Part shown: one piece after another, positions 7,605 through 15,268 of the stretch
Position numbering within the stretch: position 1 is the stretch's first letter
Layout: every line of letters starts with the position of its first letter
Notes under the pieces: generated by a model
What the model saw: only the letters and a program-made list of their open reading frames with translations
Database searches by the model: none
What the model was told of the DNA's origin: nothing
Assembly (NCBI RefSeq): GCF_900637195.1
Contig: NZ_LR134356.1
Coordinates: forward strand, 5,580,001-5,644,000
Origin: Mycolicibacterium aurum
GTDB taxonomy: Bacteria > Actinomycetota > Actinomycetes > Mycobacteriales > Mycobacteriaceae
Direction of reading: 5' to 3'
Length of the DNA: 64,000 nucleotides
Made by a program: the position numbers and the translations under genes

Positions 7605-8690
7605 ATGAAGGCCTTGCGCTTCTACGCCCCCGAAGATGTCCGGCTGGAAGACGTCCCGGAGCCGACCTGCGCTCCCGACGAGGTGAAGCTGCGTGTCCGC
7701 AACTGTTCAACCTGCGGCACCGACGTCAAGATCTTCTACAACGGCCACCAGAACCTGACGCCGCCGCGCACCATCGGCCACGAGATCGCCGGCGAGATCG
7801 TCGAGGTCGGTGCCGATGTCAACACGACCTACGGCAGCAGCTGGGAGGTGGGCGACCGGGTGCAGGTCATCGCCGCGGTGCCGTGCGGCGAATGCCACGA
7901 GTGCCGCAAGGGCTGGATGGCGGTGTGCCAGAACCAGACATCGATGGGCTACCAGTACGACGGCGGATTCGCCGAGTTCATGATCGTGCCGAAGCAGGTG
8001 CTCAAAGTCGATGGGCTGAACCGGATTCCGGACAACGTGGGCTTCGACGAGGCCTCCGCCGCCGAGCCGTTCGCGTGCGCGATCAATGCCCAGGAGCTGC
8101 TGGGCATCGAAGAAGGCGACACCGTGGTGGTGTTCGGCGCGGGCCCGATCGGCTGCATGCACATCCGCATTGCGCGCGGCGTGCACAACTGCGGCCCGAT
8201 CTACCTCGTCGACGTCAACGATGCACGGCTGAAGATGTCGGCCGACGCGGTACACCCGGACGGCGTCATCAACGCCGCCGAGGTCGACGTCGTCGAGAAG
8301 GTCATGGAGCTCACCGGCGGCCGCGGCGCTGACGTCATCATCACCGCAACCGCAGCCAATGTTGCTCAGGAACAGGCCATTTCGATGGCGGCCCGCAACG
8401 GACGCATCTCCTTCTTCGGTGGTCTGCCCAAGACCGATCCGACGATCACGTGCGACTCCAACGTGGTGCACTACCGCCAGCTGCACATCCACGGCGCCAA
8501 CGGCTCCGCGCCCGAACACAACAAGCGGGCGCTGGAGTACATCTCGACCGGACAGGTACCGGTCAAAGACCTCATCACCCGGCACATCCCGCTCGACGAC
8601 GTGCTCGAGGCGTTCCAGATCGTCAAGAAGGGCGAGGCGATCAAGGTCACCGTGGAGCCGGCACCCGCCGACGTTCCCGCCGGCGTCTGA
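7605..8690 (+). CDS. Zinc-dependent medium-chain polyol (phosphate) dehydrogenase
   Basis: A 361-residue medium-chain dehydrogenase. Catalytic zinc ligands are Cys37 (CSTCGTD), His59 and Glu60 (IGHEIAGE); the structural zinc site is Cys94, Cys97, Cys100 and Cys108. The Rossmann motif is VVFGAGPIGCMH and the family segment is ISFFGGLPK, as in sorbitol, galactitol-1-phosphate and arabitol-phosphate dehydrogenases. ATG 7605 follows a GAGAGGA ribosome binding site; the longer frame from 7497 would run through the promoter. Placed opposite the PTS, it probably oxidises the imported polyol phosphate, replacing the usual MtlD. Confidence 0.87.
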   Translation: MKALRFYAPEDVRLEDVPEPTCAPDEVKLRVRNCSTCGTDVKIFYNGHQNLTPPRTIGHEIAGEIVEVGADVNTTYGSSWEVGDRVQVIAAVPCGECHECRKGWMAVCQNQTSMGYQYDGGFAEFMIVPKQVLKVDGLNRIPDNVGFDEASAAEPFACAINAQELLGIEEGDTVVVFGAGPIGCMHIRIARGVHNCGPIYLVDVNDARLKMSADAVHPDGVINAAEVDVVEKVMELTGGRGADVIITATAANVAQEQAISMAARNGRISFFGGLPKTDPTITCDSNVVHYRQLHIHGANGSAPEHNKRALEYISTGQVPVKDLITRHIPLDDVLEAFQIVKKGEAIKVTVEPAPADVPAGV

Positions 8691-8760
8691 AGACGCCGCC
8701 GCCAGCGGGTTACGCTCTCTCGTCGGGTTCAACGCCCACGATCCGGGTCTGCCGCTGCTG

Positions 8761-8871
8761 ATGTTCCTGACGCTCACCGGTGGAGCCATCCTCGGCCTGC
8801 TGATGGTGGTGATGCGGGCGCTGCTGGAACAGGCCACCACGCCGCGCACCGACATGGACGCGGTCATCTGA
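8761..8871 (+). CDS. Possible small single-pass membrane protein
   Basis: A 36-codon frame starting MFLTLTGGAILGLLMVV and ending TPRTDMDAVI: one hydrophobic helix of about 20 residues followed by a short charged tail. The composition is that of a real small membrane protein rather than a shadow frame, and the frame stays open upstream (AHDPGLPLL), so translation could begin earlier at a non-ATG codon. No convincing ribosome binding site is seen. It sits between the polyol dehydrogenase and the csbD gene. Confidence 0.4.
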   Translation: MFLTLTGGAILGLLMVVMRALLEQATTPRTDMDAVI

Positions 8872-8940
8872 GTGGGTGGACCAGTGATGCCTGACACCGG
8901 GTTCGCGGCTGTTCGCCTTTCTCAGTAACTGCTCAGGCGA

Positions 8941-8978
8941 GGTTGCGTTTCGGATCCGGGGATCGTAGGTACTCCTAC
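8941..8978 (+). promoter_or_regulatory. Candidate csbD promoter/operator with inverted repeat
   Basis: Upstream of the CsbD gene lies an inverted repeat GTAGG-TACT-CCTAC (8965-8978). A GTTT-like element at 8947-8950, 17 bp from GGTACT, vaguely resembles the mycobacterial SigF promoter form (GTTT spacer GGGTA), which would suit a stress gene, but the match is poor. Apart from this and the small ORF at 8761, nothing else is seen between 8691 and 9024. Confidence 0.25.
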
Positions 8979-9024
8979 CGCAAGGCTCGAAACCGAGCCG
9001 TTCCACGTGATCGGAAGGACGCAC

Positions 9025-9198
9025 ATGAGCGCCGGAGATAAAGCAAGCAACAAGGTCGACGACCTCGGCGGTAAGGCCAAGGAAGGCCTCGGCAAGCTCA
9101 CTGGCGACAAGAGCACCGAAAACGAGGGCAAGGTCGACCAGGCCAAGTCCAGCCTGAAGGATGCGGGCGAGAAGATCAAAGACGCGTTCAAGAGCTAG
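9025..9198 (+). CDS. CsbD-family general stress protein
   Basis: A 57-residue, Lys/Asp/Gly-rich hydrophilic protein (MSAGDKASNKVDDLGGKAKEG then LGKLTGDKSTENEGK) with the CsbD pattern of repeated K-x-K-E-x-x-G-x-x-T-G-D. CsbD proteins are abundant small stress proteins induced through alternative sigma factors in many bacteria; the molecular role is unknown. ATG 9025 is preceded by GGAAGGA at the correct distance, so the slightly longer frame from 9007 is not used. A strong terminator follows 11 bp after the stop. Confidence 0.88.
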   Translation: MSAGDKASNKVDDLGGKAKEGLGKLTGDKSTENEGKVDQAKSSLKDAGEKIKDAFKS

Positions 9199-9209
9199 AC
9201 CCCTACACC

Positions 9210-9254
9210 AGTCAGCCTGTCACCCATCCCGGGTGGCAGGCTGACTGCTTTTCT
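9210..9254 (+). terminator. Strong hairpin terminator after csbD
   Basis: A perfect stem of 10 bp (AGTCAGCCTG at 9210-9219 with CAGGCTGACT at 9237-9246) continues through one G-T wobble into five more pairs (CACCC/GGGTG) around a 5-base loop, followed by GCTTTTCT. It is one of the few classical T-tailed hairpins in this high-GC window and isolates the short csbD transcript. Confidence 0.85.
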
Positions 9255-9398
9255 GCCCGGCCCGGCTCACAAGATCTTCTTCCAGCAATCGTCGGGGCAC
9301 GTAGCCACATCCGCCGCCGCCGGTATAAGCTGCCGGATCAAAGGGGAGTGTGGAACCAGCAGGGGTGCTGGTTTCGCGGGGGAAGTGGGGGCTTCGCC

Positions 9399-10646
9399 AT
9401 GGGGCGACACAGTCGGAGTTATCTTGCCGCGCAGCCGGAATTGCCGGTAACGACACCATTGGGCCGGGGTGCGTCGGCGCATGTCGGGCGTGTGGGTCTG
9501 TTGGCGGTGGCCCTCGGCATCGGGGCCGCGATCGCCGGTGGAACCGCGACCGCGAGTGCTGACACCTCGTCCAGCAACGCCTCCGCCGACAGCGCGGCGC
9601 AGTCGTCGACCGCAGCCGAGGCAGCCGACGGACATACACGTGACACCGCGTCAGCCGACGACGATCCCGGCTCGGCACCGTCGAGCGCGCTCAGCGGAGT
9701 GCGCGCCACCGGCGCGGCCGCGGACGACGCCCCCGTGGATGACGCGGAAGTGGACGACGCCGAACTCGACGACGACGAGGTAGCCGAGGTCTCCTCCGAC
9801 ACCCCGGTGAAGAAGCGATCGTCGCAGGTCAGGGTCCGCGACGACGCCCCGAGCCCCGCGTCGACGACCACCCCGGCCGCATCGACGGTCGACTCCGCGG
9901 TGCCGTCGCCTGCGGACCAGGTCGCGACGGAGTACGGCGACATCGGCAAATGGATGCTGCAGCCGGACGGGGAGATCGCCGACTACGGGACGCTGCCGTA
10001 CGAGGGCAGGATCGTCCTGGAGCCGATCAACGTGATCATCGTCGACCCGACGTCGAAGTCCGCGCTCGGCGCCACCTGGAAACTCAGCGCCGCCATGCGC
10101 CGCGCCGGGTTTCCACCCCGCATCGGGCACTCGACCGGTTTCCGGGCACTGATCGACGAGCAGCGCTACCGGCAGCAGCCGCGCGGTCTCCTGCTGGGCT
10201 ATTCGGACGACTTCTTCCTGGTGGACAACAACCACGGCCGGCTCTTCGGACCCGACCCGGTCGAGACCGCCGCCGGATTCGTCTGGAGTGGCGCGTTCAG
10301 CACCGAAGAACTGGTCTTCTTCGGGGGTCTGCCCCGGCACGCCTACGTTTCGTCGAACACCGCCAGGGCCGCGCTGGCAGCGCAGCTCGTGGCCAGTGGC
10401 CAGGCGCGGGTGGAAGACATGGTCTCCCTGGACAATTCGTACAACACCGACACCACGACCACCGGCGATCACGACGGCTACGCCGTAGTAGTGGTCCTCA
10501 ACGACGTCGGATGGTTCACCGCCGCGACGGCGGCCGCGACCGGTGGCCTGGACAATCGCACCTGCGTGAGTGCCGGGCGCGCGTCGACCCCGTCGGCCCC
10601 GTCGTGTGAGGCCATCACGATCACCGCGATACGCGGCCCCGGGTAG
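9399..10646 (+). CDS. Large exported protein with acidic low-complexity region, unknown function
   Basis: A 415-residue protein starting at ATG 9399 (GGGGGAAGTGGGG upstream). It has a long N-region MGRHSRSYLAAQ followed by a hydrophobic signal (VGRVGLLAVALGIGAAIAGG) and an A-S-A-D cleavage region. Residues ~55-190 are low-complexity Ser/Ala/Asp with a run of V-D-D-A-E repeats. Residues ~195-415 are a folded domain (VIIVDPTSKSALGATWKLSAAM, GFPPRIGHSTGF, YSDDFFLVDNNHGR). The C-terminal domain resembles LssY-C-like domains of exported mycobacterial proteins, but the assignment is weak. It stands alone between a terminator and an unrelated gene. Confidence 0.7.
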   Translation: MGRHSRSYLAAQPELPVTTPLGRGASAHVGRVGLLAVALGIGAAIAGGTATASADTSSSNASADSAAQSSTAAEAADGHTRDTASADDDPGSAPSSALSGVRATGAAADDAPVDDAEVDDAELDDDEVAEVSSDTPVKKRSSQVRVRDDAPSPASTTTPAASTVDSAVPSPADQVATEYGDIGKWMLQPDGEIADYGTLPYEGRIVLEPINVIIVDPTSKSALGATWKLSAAMRRAGFPPRIGHSTGFRALIDEQRYRQQPRGLLLGYSDDFFLVDNNHGRLFGPDPVETAAGFVWSGAFSTEELVFFGGLPRHAYVSSNTARAALAAQLVASGQARVEDMVSLDNSYNTDTTTTGDHDGYAVVVVLNDVGWFTAATAAATGGLDNRTCVSAGRASTPSAPSCEAITITAIRGPG

Positions 10647-10720
10647 CGGCGGCGAGATACAGTCGGGCGCCGGCGTGTGCCCCGGACGGAGGCCGGCCCC
10701 TCACTGACAAGGGGAAGCCC

Positions 10721-11047
10721 ATGACCCGCACGCCCGACCTGCCGTCACCCGGCGAATTCCGAAGGAAGATGGCCCATCTCGACCGCGAGTTCGCGGATGC
10801 CCGCCGCTACCTGTCGAGGTTGCACGCCGACGACAACGAATCGCTCGGCGAGCTGATGGCCGAGATCCATCACGACGGACGGGGCATGAAAGTCCTGGCG
10901 GCGATGGCGGTACAGGCCCTCGACTTCGCCGAGCTGGCGGCGGACCGCCTCGGCGGCGATGTGCAGAAGTGGCTCGACGAATCGGTGATGGCCCAGGACG
11001 CAGGCGAGAACGAGCGGGACCAGACCGAGCTGGGCGGTGAGGCCTAG
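10721..11047 (+). CDS. Small helical hypothetical protein
   Basis: A 108-residue hydrophilic, helical protein (REFADARRYLSRLHAD, MAVQALDFAELAADRLGG) without signal peptide or membrane segment. No family is recognised. The start ATG follows GGGGAAG, and the G-run pairs with CCCCT at 10697-10701, so the ribosome binding site could be partly sequestered in a small hairpin. It is followed by tRNA-Ser on the other strand. Confidence 0.6.
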   Translation: MTRTPDLPSPGEFRRKMAHLDREFADARRYLSRLHADDNESLGELMAEIHHDGRGMKVLAAMAVQALDFAELAADRLGGDVQKWLDESVMAQDAGENERDQTELGGEA

Positions 11048-11101
11048 CTGTTGGTACGCCGAGCCTGCACAGCCTCCACTGCTTCGTCAGCAGAAGAGGT
11101 G

Positions 11102-11192
11102 TGGCGGTGGCGGAGGGATTTGAACCCTCGGACGGGGGTTACCCGTCACACGCTTTCGAGGCGTGCTCCTTAGGCCGCTCGGACACGCCACC
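11102..11192 (-). tRNA. tRNA-Ser(CGA)
   Basis: On the minus strand the sequence folds as a class II tRNA: acceptor GGTGGCG/CGCCACC, D-arm, anticodon loop CTCGAAA with anticodon CGA (codon UCG), a long variable arm typical of Ser, and the T-loop GTTCAAATC. The discriminator is G and CCA is encoded (11102-11104). It adjoins the tadA gene. Confidence 0.95.
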
Positions 11193-11260
11193 GTGTGGCA
11201 GCTTACCGATGGACCGGTCGTGCACCAAAACGCCGCCGAGCTCGCGGTGTGGGGTGCCCG

Positions 11261-11716
11261 CTACCGCTGGCGGGCGAAGAACTCTTCCAGCAGCGCGGCG
11301 CACTCGTCGGCCAGCACTCCCCCACGCACCTGCGGCCGGTGCGTGAGCCGCCGGTCGCGCACCACATCCCACAGCGATCCCACCGCGCCCGTCTTGGGCT
11401 CCCACGCTCCGAACACCACGCGCGCCACCCGCGCCATCACCAGCGCGCCCGCACACATCGTGCACGGCTCCACGGTCACCGCGAGCGTTGCGCCTTCCAA
11501 CCGCCAGCCGTCGCCGAGGACCCGCGCTGCGGCGCGCAGCGCGAGGATCTCGGCATGCGCCGTCGGGTCGCCGAACTGCTCGCGGGCGTTGGCGGCCCGG
11601 GCCAGCTCGGTCCCGTCGGCGGCGACGACGACCGCCCCGATCGGCACGTCGCGGGGACCGCCGTGACGGGCCGCCGCCAGCGCTTCCCGGATCAGCGCCT
11701 CGTCGGCCGAACTCAC
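11261..11716 (-). CDS. tadA: tRNA-specific adenosine deaminase TadA
   Basis: A 151-residue zinc deaminase that converts A34 to inosine in tRNA-Arg(ACG). Zinc and catalytic residues are His54-Ala-Glu56 (TAHAEIL) and Cys85-x-x-Cys88 (EPCTMCAGAL). The length fits the family. Its 3' neighbour on the same strand begins 4 bp inside it (stop/start overlap at 11713-11716), so it is cotranscribed with the TadA-associated protein gene. The substrate tRNA-Arg(ACG) is itself encoded in this window at 35394. Confidence 0.95.
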   Translation of the reverse strand: MSSADEALIREALAAARHGGPRDVPIGAVVVAADGTELARAANAREQFGDPTAHAEILALRAAARVLGDGWRLEGATLAVTVEPCTMCAGALVMARVARVVFGAWEPKTGAVGSLWDVVRDRRLTHRPQVRGGVLADECAALLEEFFARQR

Positions 11717-12258
11717 CGATTCAGACGCTCGAGGAGCGCCGACAACTCGTCGGCGAACCCCATCTCCCTCGCGATCCGGCCTACCTGCTCGTCGGCGTAC
11801 AGGTCGTCGCTCTCGTCGAGGATCACGCCGAGCACCGCCTCGGGGAGTCCGATGTCGGCCAGCACGCCGAGGTCTCCCTCCTCGAACGGGTCGGATCGTT
11901 CGAGTTCGTCGTCGTCGAAGTCGGCGTCGAGCTTCTCCAGGATCTCCGCGGCAATGTCGTAATCGAGTGCGGCGGTGGCATCCGAAAGCAGTAGCCGGGT
12001 ACCCGACGGCGCCGGCCGCACGATCACGAAGAACTCGTCATCGATGTCAAGGAGTCCGAAAACCGCTCCGGCACTCCGCAATTCACGCAATTCGGTCTCG
12101 GCCGCGGACAAGCTCGTCAGCGCCGCAGGCTTCATCGCGGTGCACCGCCATTTGCCGTCCTCCCGGACGACGGCCACGCCGAAGCCGTCCGGAACATCGG
12201 TGCCCCGTTCCTGCTTCTGTGCACTCTGCGCTCCCATGAGGGGTAACGGTAGTCCCAT
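11713..12258 (-). CDS. tRNA adenosine deaminase-associated protein
   Basis: A 181-residue acidic actinobacterial protein that always lies directly upstream of tadA (M. tuberculosis Rv3753c type). The core GFGVAVVREDGKWRC...FFVIVRPAPSGTRLLLSDATAALDYDIA and an acidic stretch with repeated Asp/Glu around residues 115-130 are the family marks. Its function is not established; coupling to tadA suggests a partner or regulator. ATG 12237 (MGAQSAQK) is an equally possible start; neither start has a clear ribosome binding site. Confidence 0.85.
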   Translation of the reverse strand: MGLPLPLMGAQSAQKQERGTDVPDGFGVAVVREDGKWRCTAMKPAALTSLSAAETELRELRSAGAVFGLLDIDDEFFVIVRPAPSGTRLLLSDATAALDYDIAAEILEKLDADFDDDELERSDPFEEGDLGVLADIGLPEAVLGVILDESDDLYADEQVGRIAREMGFADELSALLERLNR

Positions 12259-12295
12259 GGCAAGGCCTTGACCAGCGCGTCCGTACCCTGGTCAC

Positions 12296-13255
12296 GTGAC
12301 GAAGACACCGGTGTGTGTGGTCGGTCTCGGCCTTATCGGCGGGTCACTCATGCGTGCGGCGCACGGGGCCGGCCGCGAGGTGTTCGGCTACAACCGCTCG
12401 GTGGAGGGGGTCGAGGCGGCCAAGGTCGACGACTTCGACGCCACCACCGACCTCCACCAAGCGTTGTCGCGGGCCGCGGATTCGGGCGCACTGATCGTGC
12501 TCGCCGTCCCCATGCCCGCCCTGCCGCTGATGCTGCGCCACGTCCGCGAGATCGCGCCCGACAACCCGCTCACCGACGTCACCAGCGTCAAGGGGGCCGT
12601 CCACACCGAGGTGGTCGCCGCCGGCCTGCTCGACCGGTTCGTCGGCGGGCACCCGATGACGGGAACCGCCCAATCCGGCTGGGCCGCCGGCGACTCCCGC
12701 CTGTTCGTGAACACGCCGTGGGTGATCAGCGTCGACGACCACGTCGACGCCGGCGTGTGGGCCGCGGTGATGCACCTGGCGCTGGACTGCGGCGCGTTCG
12801 TCGTGCCGGCCCGTTCCGACGAACACGACACCGCCGCCGCGACCATCTCGCACCTGCCGCATCTGCTGGCCGAAGCCCTCGCCGCGACGGCCGGGGAGGT
12901 CCCGCTGGCATTCGCCCTGGCCGCCGGATCGTTCCGCGACGGTACCCGGGTCGCCGCGACGGCACCGGACCTGGTGCGGGCGATGTGCGAGGCCAACTCC
13001 GGCCAGCTGGTGCCGATATTCGACCAGGCGTTGCGACTGCTGATCGACGCCCGCAACCAACTGGCGCGACGCCAGCCCGTGAGTGAACTCGTGGAGTCCG
13101 GCCACGCTGCGCGCGTCCGCTACGACAGCTTCGGCAGGACCGAGATCGTGACCACCGTGGTCGGCGCCGAGGGCTGGCGCGACGAGCTGGCGGCAGCCGG
13201 GCGCGCGGGCGGCGTGATCAGATCCGCGTTGCCAACCCTGGGTAGTCGAGGATGA
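12296..13255 (+). CDS. tyrA: Prephenate dehydrogenase
   Basis: A 319-residue enzyme of tyrosine biosynthesis that oxidatively decarboxylates prephenate to 4-hydroxyphenylpyruvate. The N-terminal NAD-binding motif is VVGLGLIGGSLMRA; later conserved segments are VTSVKGAV, GGHPMTGTAQSGW (with the catalytic His) and the helical C-terminal dimer domain. It starts at GTG 12296 and is divergent from the TadA-associated gene. Its position matches Rv3754. The aminotransferase that could finish tyrosine synthesis (hisC2) lies 23 kb away in this window. Confidence 0.93.
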   Translation: MTKTPVCVVGLGLIGGSLMRAAHGAGREVFGYNRSVEGVEAAKVDDFDATTDLHQALSRAADSGALIVLAVPMPALPLMLRHVREIAPDNPLTDVTSVKGAVHTEVVAAGLLDRFVGGHPMTGTAQSGWAAGDSRLFVNTPWVISVDDHVDAGVWAAVMHLALDCGAFVVPARSDEHDTAAATISHLPHLLAEALAATAGEVPLAFALAAGSFRDGTRVAATAPDLVRAMCEANSGQLVPIFDQALRLLIDARNQLARRQPVSELVESGHAARVRYDSFGRTEIVTTVVGAEGWRDELAAAGRAGGVIRSALPTLGSRG

Positions 13256-13814
13256 AGCCGTCGCCGTCGACGGTGACCGTGGTGTCCGCCACCGGTGACG
13301 TCAGCTTGATGCCCGTGTCGGTCGCCTCGTAGCTGATCGTCTCCACGTCCACGGCCAGGTCCGGCACCCGCACGTAGACGACCGGCACCGAGATCGCTTC
13401 GCCGCTTCCTGGCAGCACCCCGGCGCGGCGGATCGGCAGCGCGTTGAAGAACGGGCTGAAGATCACGTCCACGTCGAGCGCGCCGTCGAAGGCGGACCGG
13501 CGTGTCTGGCCGGAATGCTCCTGCACCAGCCACATGTTCTCCTCGTCGCGGGCGATCGAGAGCTGGCGCTCCCGCTCGGCAAGCGTGACGGTGAGGGACA
13601 GGCGCTTGGTTGCGCCGATCTCGTCGGTGACCAGGTCATAGGACGCGCTGAAGGCGGGATGCCCGGCGCTGGCCGCAGCCACCACCCGGCCGTAGGCCTT
13701 GATGCGTTTCCCGGAGAGCTGAACACGCACCGACTCCATGCGGGGCACGTCGTGGGCGCGCCACGTCAGCACTGCAGGCCAGTTGCTCGCGTCAGAGCGA
13801 TCGGCTTCACTCAT
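13218..13814 (-). CDS. Putative glycolipid-binding domain protein (Rv3755c type)
   Basis: A 198-residue protein (MSEADRSDASNWPAVLTWRA). The beta-rich body with SYDLVTDEIGATKRLSL and DVDVIFSPFFNALPIRRAG is typical of the PF06475 putative glycolipid-binding family. No signal peptide is seen, so it is probably cytosolic or peripheral. ATG 13814 lies 4 bp from the proZ stop, and the 3' end overlaps tyrA by 38 bp in convergent orientation. It is probably the last gene of the pro operon transcript. Confidence 0.78.
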   Translation of the reverse strand: MSEADRSDASNWPAVLTWRAHDVPRMESVRVQLSGKRIKAYGRVVAAASAGHPAFSASYDLVTDEIGATKRLSLTVTLAERERQLSIARDEENMWLVQEHSGQTRRSAFDGALDVDVIFSPFFNALPIRRAGVLPGSGEAISVPVVYVRVPDLAVDVETISYEATDTGIKLTSPVADTTVTVDGDGFILDYPGLATRI

Positions 13815-14593
13815 GCCTCTACCGTAGGCGACGGGTCGCCCGGTTCGTGGCGGGCTCGGGAACTGGAGCGCGAACCGGCCGATTCCATCGCAACTTCGTC
13901 GCTGAGAAACGGCTGCGGCAGCCGTCGCCTGGACAACCGTCCGGTGCCGGGAACCGAGGCCCACACCGCGAACGCGAGCACCGCGTCCAGGATGAGCGCC
14001 AGCGCGGTCACCATCAGCGCACCCACCAGCGCGAGATAGAACTCCCGCACCTTGATGCCGTCGATCAGGTAACGCCCCAGACCGCCGAGGCTCGCGTACG
14101 CCGCGACCGTGGCAGTGGCCACGATCTGCAACGTGGCGGTGCGCAGACCGCCGACGATCAGCGGAAGCGCGTTGGGCGTCTCGACACGCAGCAGGACGCG
14201 CAACTCGGTCATGCCCATCGATCGGGCCGCGTCGACCACGGCACGATCGACGTTGGCGATTCCCGAGTAGGTACCTGCCAACAGCGGAGGGATGCCGAGC
14301 AACATCAGCGCCACCGTCGGCGGGATCAACCCGAGTCCCCACAGCAGGACGCCGAGCAGCAGCACCCCGAGCGTCGGGAGCGCCCTCAGCGCGTTGACCC
14401 CGGTCACGACGAGAAAGGTTCCGCGCCCGGTGTGCCCGATGATCATCCCGATCGGGATGGCGATCAGCGCCGAGAAGATGACCGCGATGAAGGTGTACTG
14501 CAGGTGCTCCAGGATCCGCGCGGTCAGACCGGCGGGACCGCCCCAGTTGGCCGCGGTGAAGATGAACGTCATCGCCTCGTTGAGGAAGTTCAT
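13811..14593 (-). CDS. proZ: Osmoprotectant ABC transporter permease ProZ
   Basis: A 260-residue permease with about five to six membrane helices and a BPD_transp_1 domain; the EAA-like loop appears as AARSMGMTELRVLLRVETPNALP. With ProW it forms the membrane channel of a glycine betaine/choline-type importer. ATG 14593 overlaps the proW stop by 4 bp (translational coupling), which decides the start over an upstream extension. The Arg/Ser-rich C-terminal tail (~residues 235-260) is likely cytosolic. Confidence 0.9.
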   Translation of the reverse strand: MNFLNEAMTFIFTAANWGGPAGLTARILEHLQYTFIAVIFSALIAIPIGMIIGHTGRGTFLVVTGVNALRALPTLGVLLLGVLLWGLGLIPPTVALMLLGIPPLLAGTYSGIANVDRAVVDAARSMGMTELRVLLRVETPNALPLIVGGLRTATLQIVATATVAAYASLGGLGRYLIDGIKVREFYLALVGALMVTALALILDAVLAFAVWASVPGTGRLSRRRLPQPFLSDEVAMESAGSRSSSRARHEPGDPSPTVEA

Positions 14594-15264
14594 GTCACTG
14601 CTCCCGCCTTCGCGGATTTCGACACCCTGGACTGGGCCCTGGTCCATGGCGTGAGTGCCTTGCCCGCCAACATGATCAGCGTGTCGATGATGATCGCCAG
14701 CACGAAGATCGCGATGATGCCGGCGATGATCTGGTCACTCTTGTTCGCCTGGTAGCCCTCGGTGAACCAGGTGCCGAGGCCGCCGATGCCGATGACCGAG
14801 CCGACGGCAACCATCGAGATGTTGGTGACGGCAACCACTCGCAGACTGGCGATCAGCACCGGGAGTGCCAGCGGCAGTTCGATTTTCAGCATCCGGGTGA
14901 GCGGCTTGTAGCCGATGGCCGATGCGGCGTCGAGCACGTCGGGCGAGACCGCGTCGAGCGCCTCCGGAACCGCGCGCACAAGAAGGGCCACCGTGTAGAG
15001 GGTCAACGCCACGATGACGTTGGCCTCGTCGAGGATGGGGGTCGGAATGATCAATGGCAACACCACGAACAGGGCCAGCGACGGGATCGTGAAGATGATG
15101 CTGGCGGTGACGGTCGTCAGCCGGCGCAACACCGTCGTGCGCTGCACCAGCGCGCCCAACGGAACCGCGATCAGCAGACCGAGGACGATCGGGATGAGCG
15201 ACAACCGCAGGTGGATCAGCGTCAGCGTCCACAGATCGTCGAGGTGGGTGAACAGATACCGCAC
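14590..15264 (-). CDS. proW: Osmoprotectant ABC transporter permease ProW
   Basis: A 224-residue permease with about six hydrophobic segments and the loop AASAIGYKPLTRMLKIELPLALP that contacts the ATPase. It lies 4 bp downstream of proV and overlaps proZ by 4 bp, so the four pro genes are one operon running proX-proV-proW-proZ. The complex imports quaternary-amine osmolytes. Confidence 0.9.
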   Translation of the reverse strand: MRYLFTHLDDLWTLTLIHLRLSLIPIVLGLLIAVPLGALVQRTTVLRRLTTVTASIIFTIPSLALFVVLPLIIPTPILDEANVIVALTLYTVALLVRAVPEALDAVSPDVLDAASAIGYKPLTRMLKIELPLALPVLIASLRVVAVTNISMVAVGSVIGIGGLGTWFTEGYQANKSDQIIAGIIAIFVLAIIIDTLIMLAGKALTPWTRAQSRVSKSAKAGAVT

Positions 15265-15268
15265 GGGT

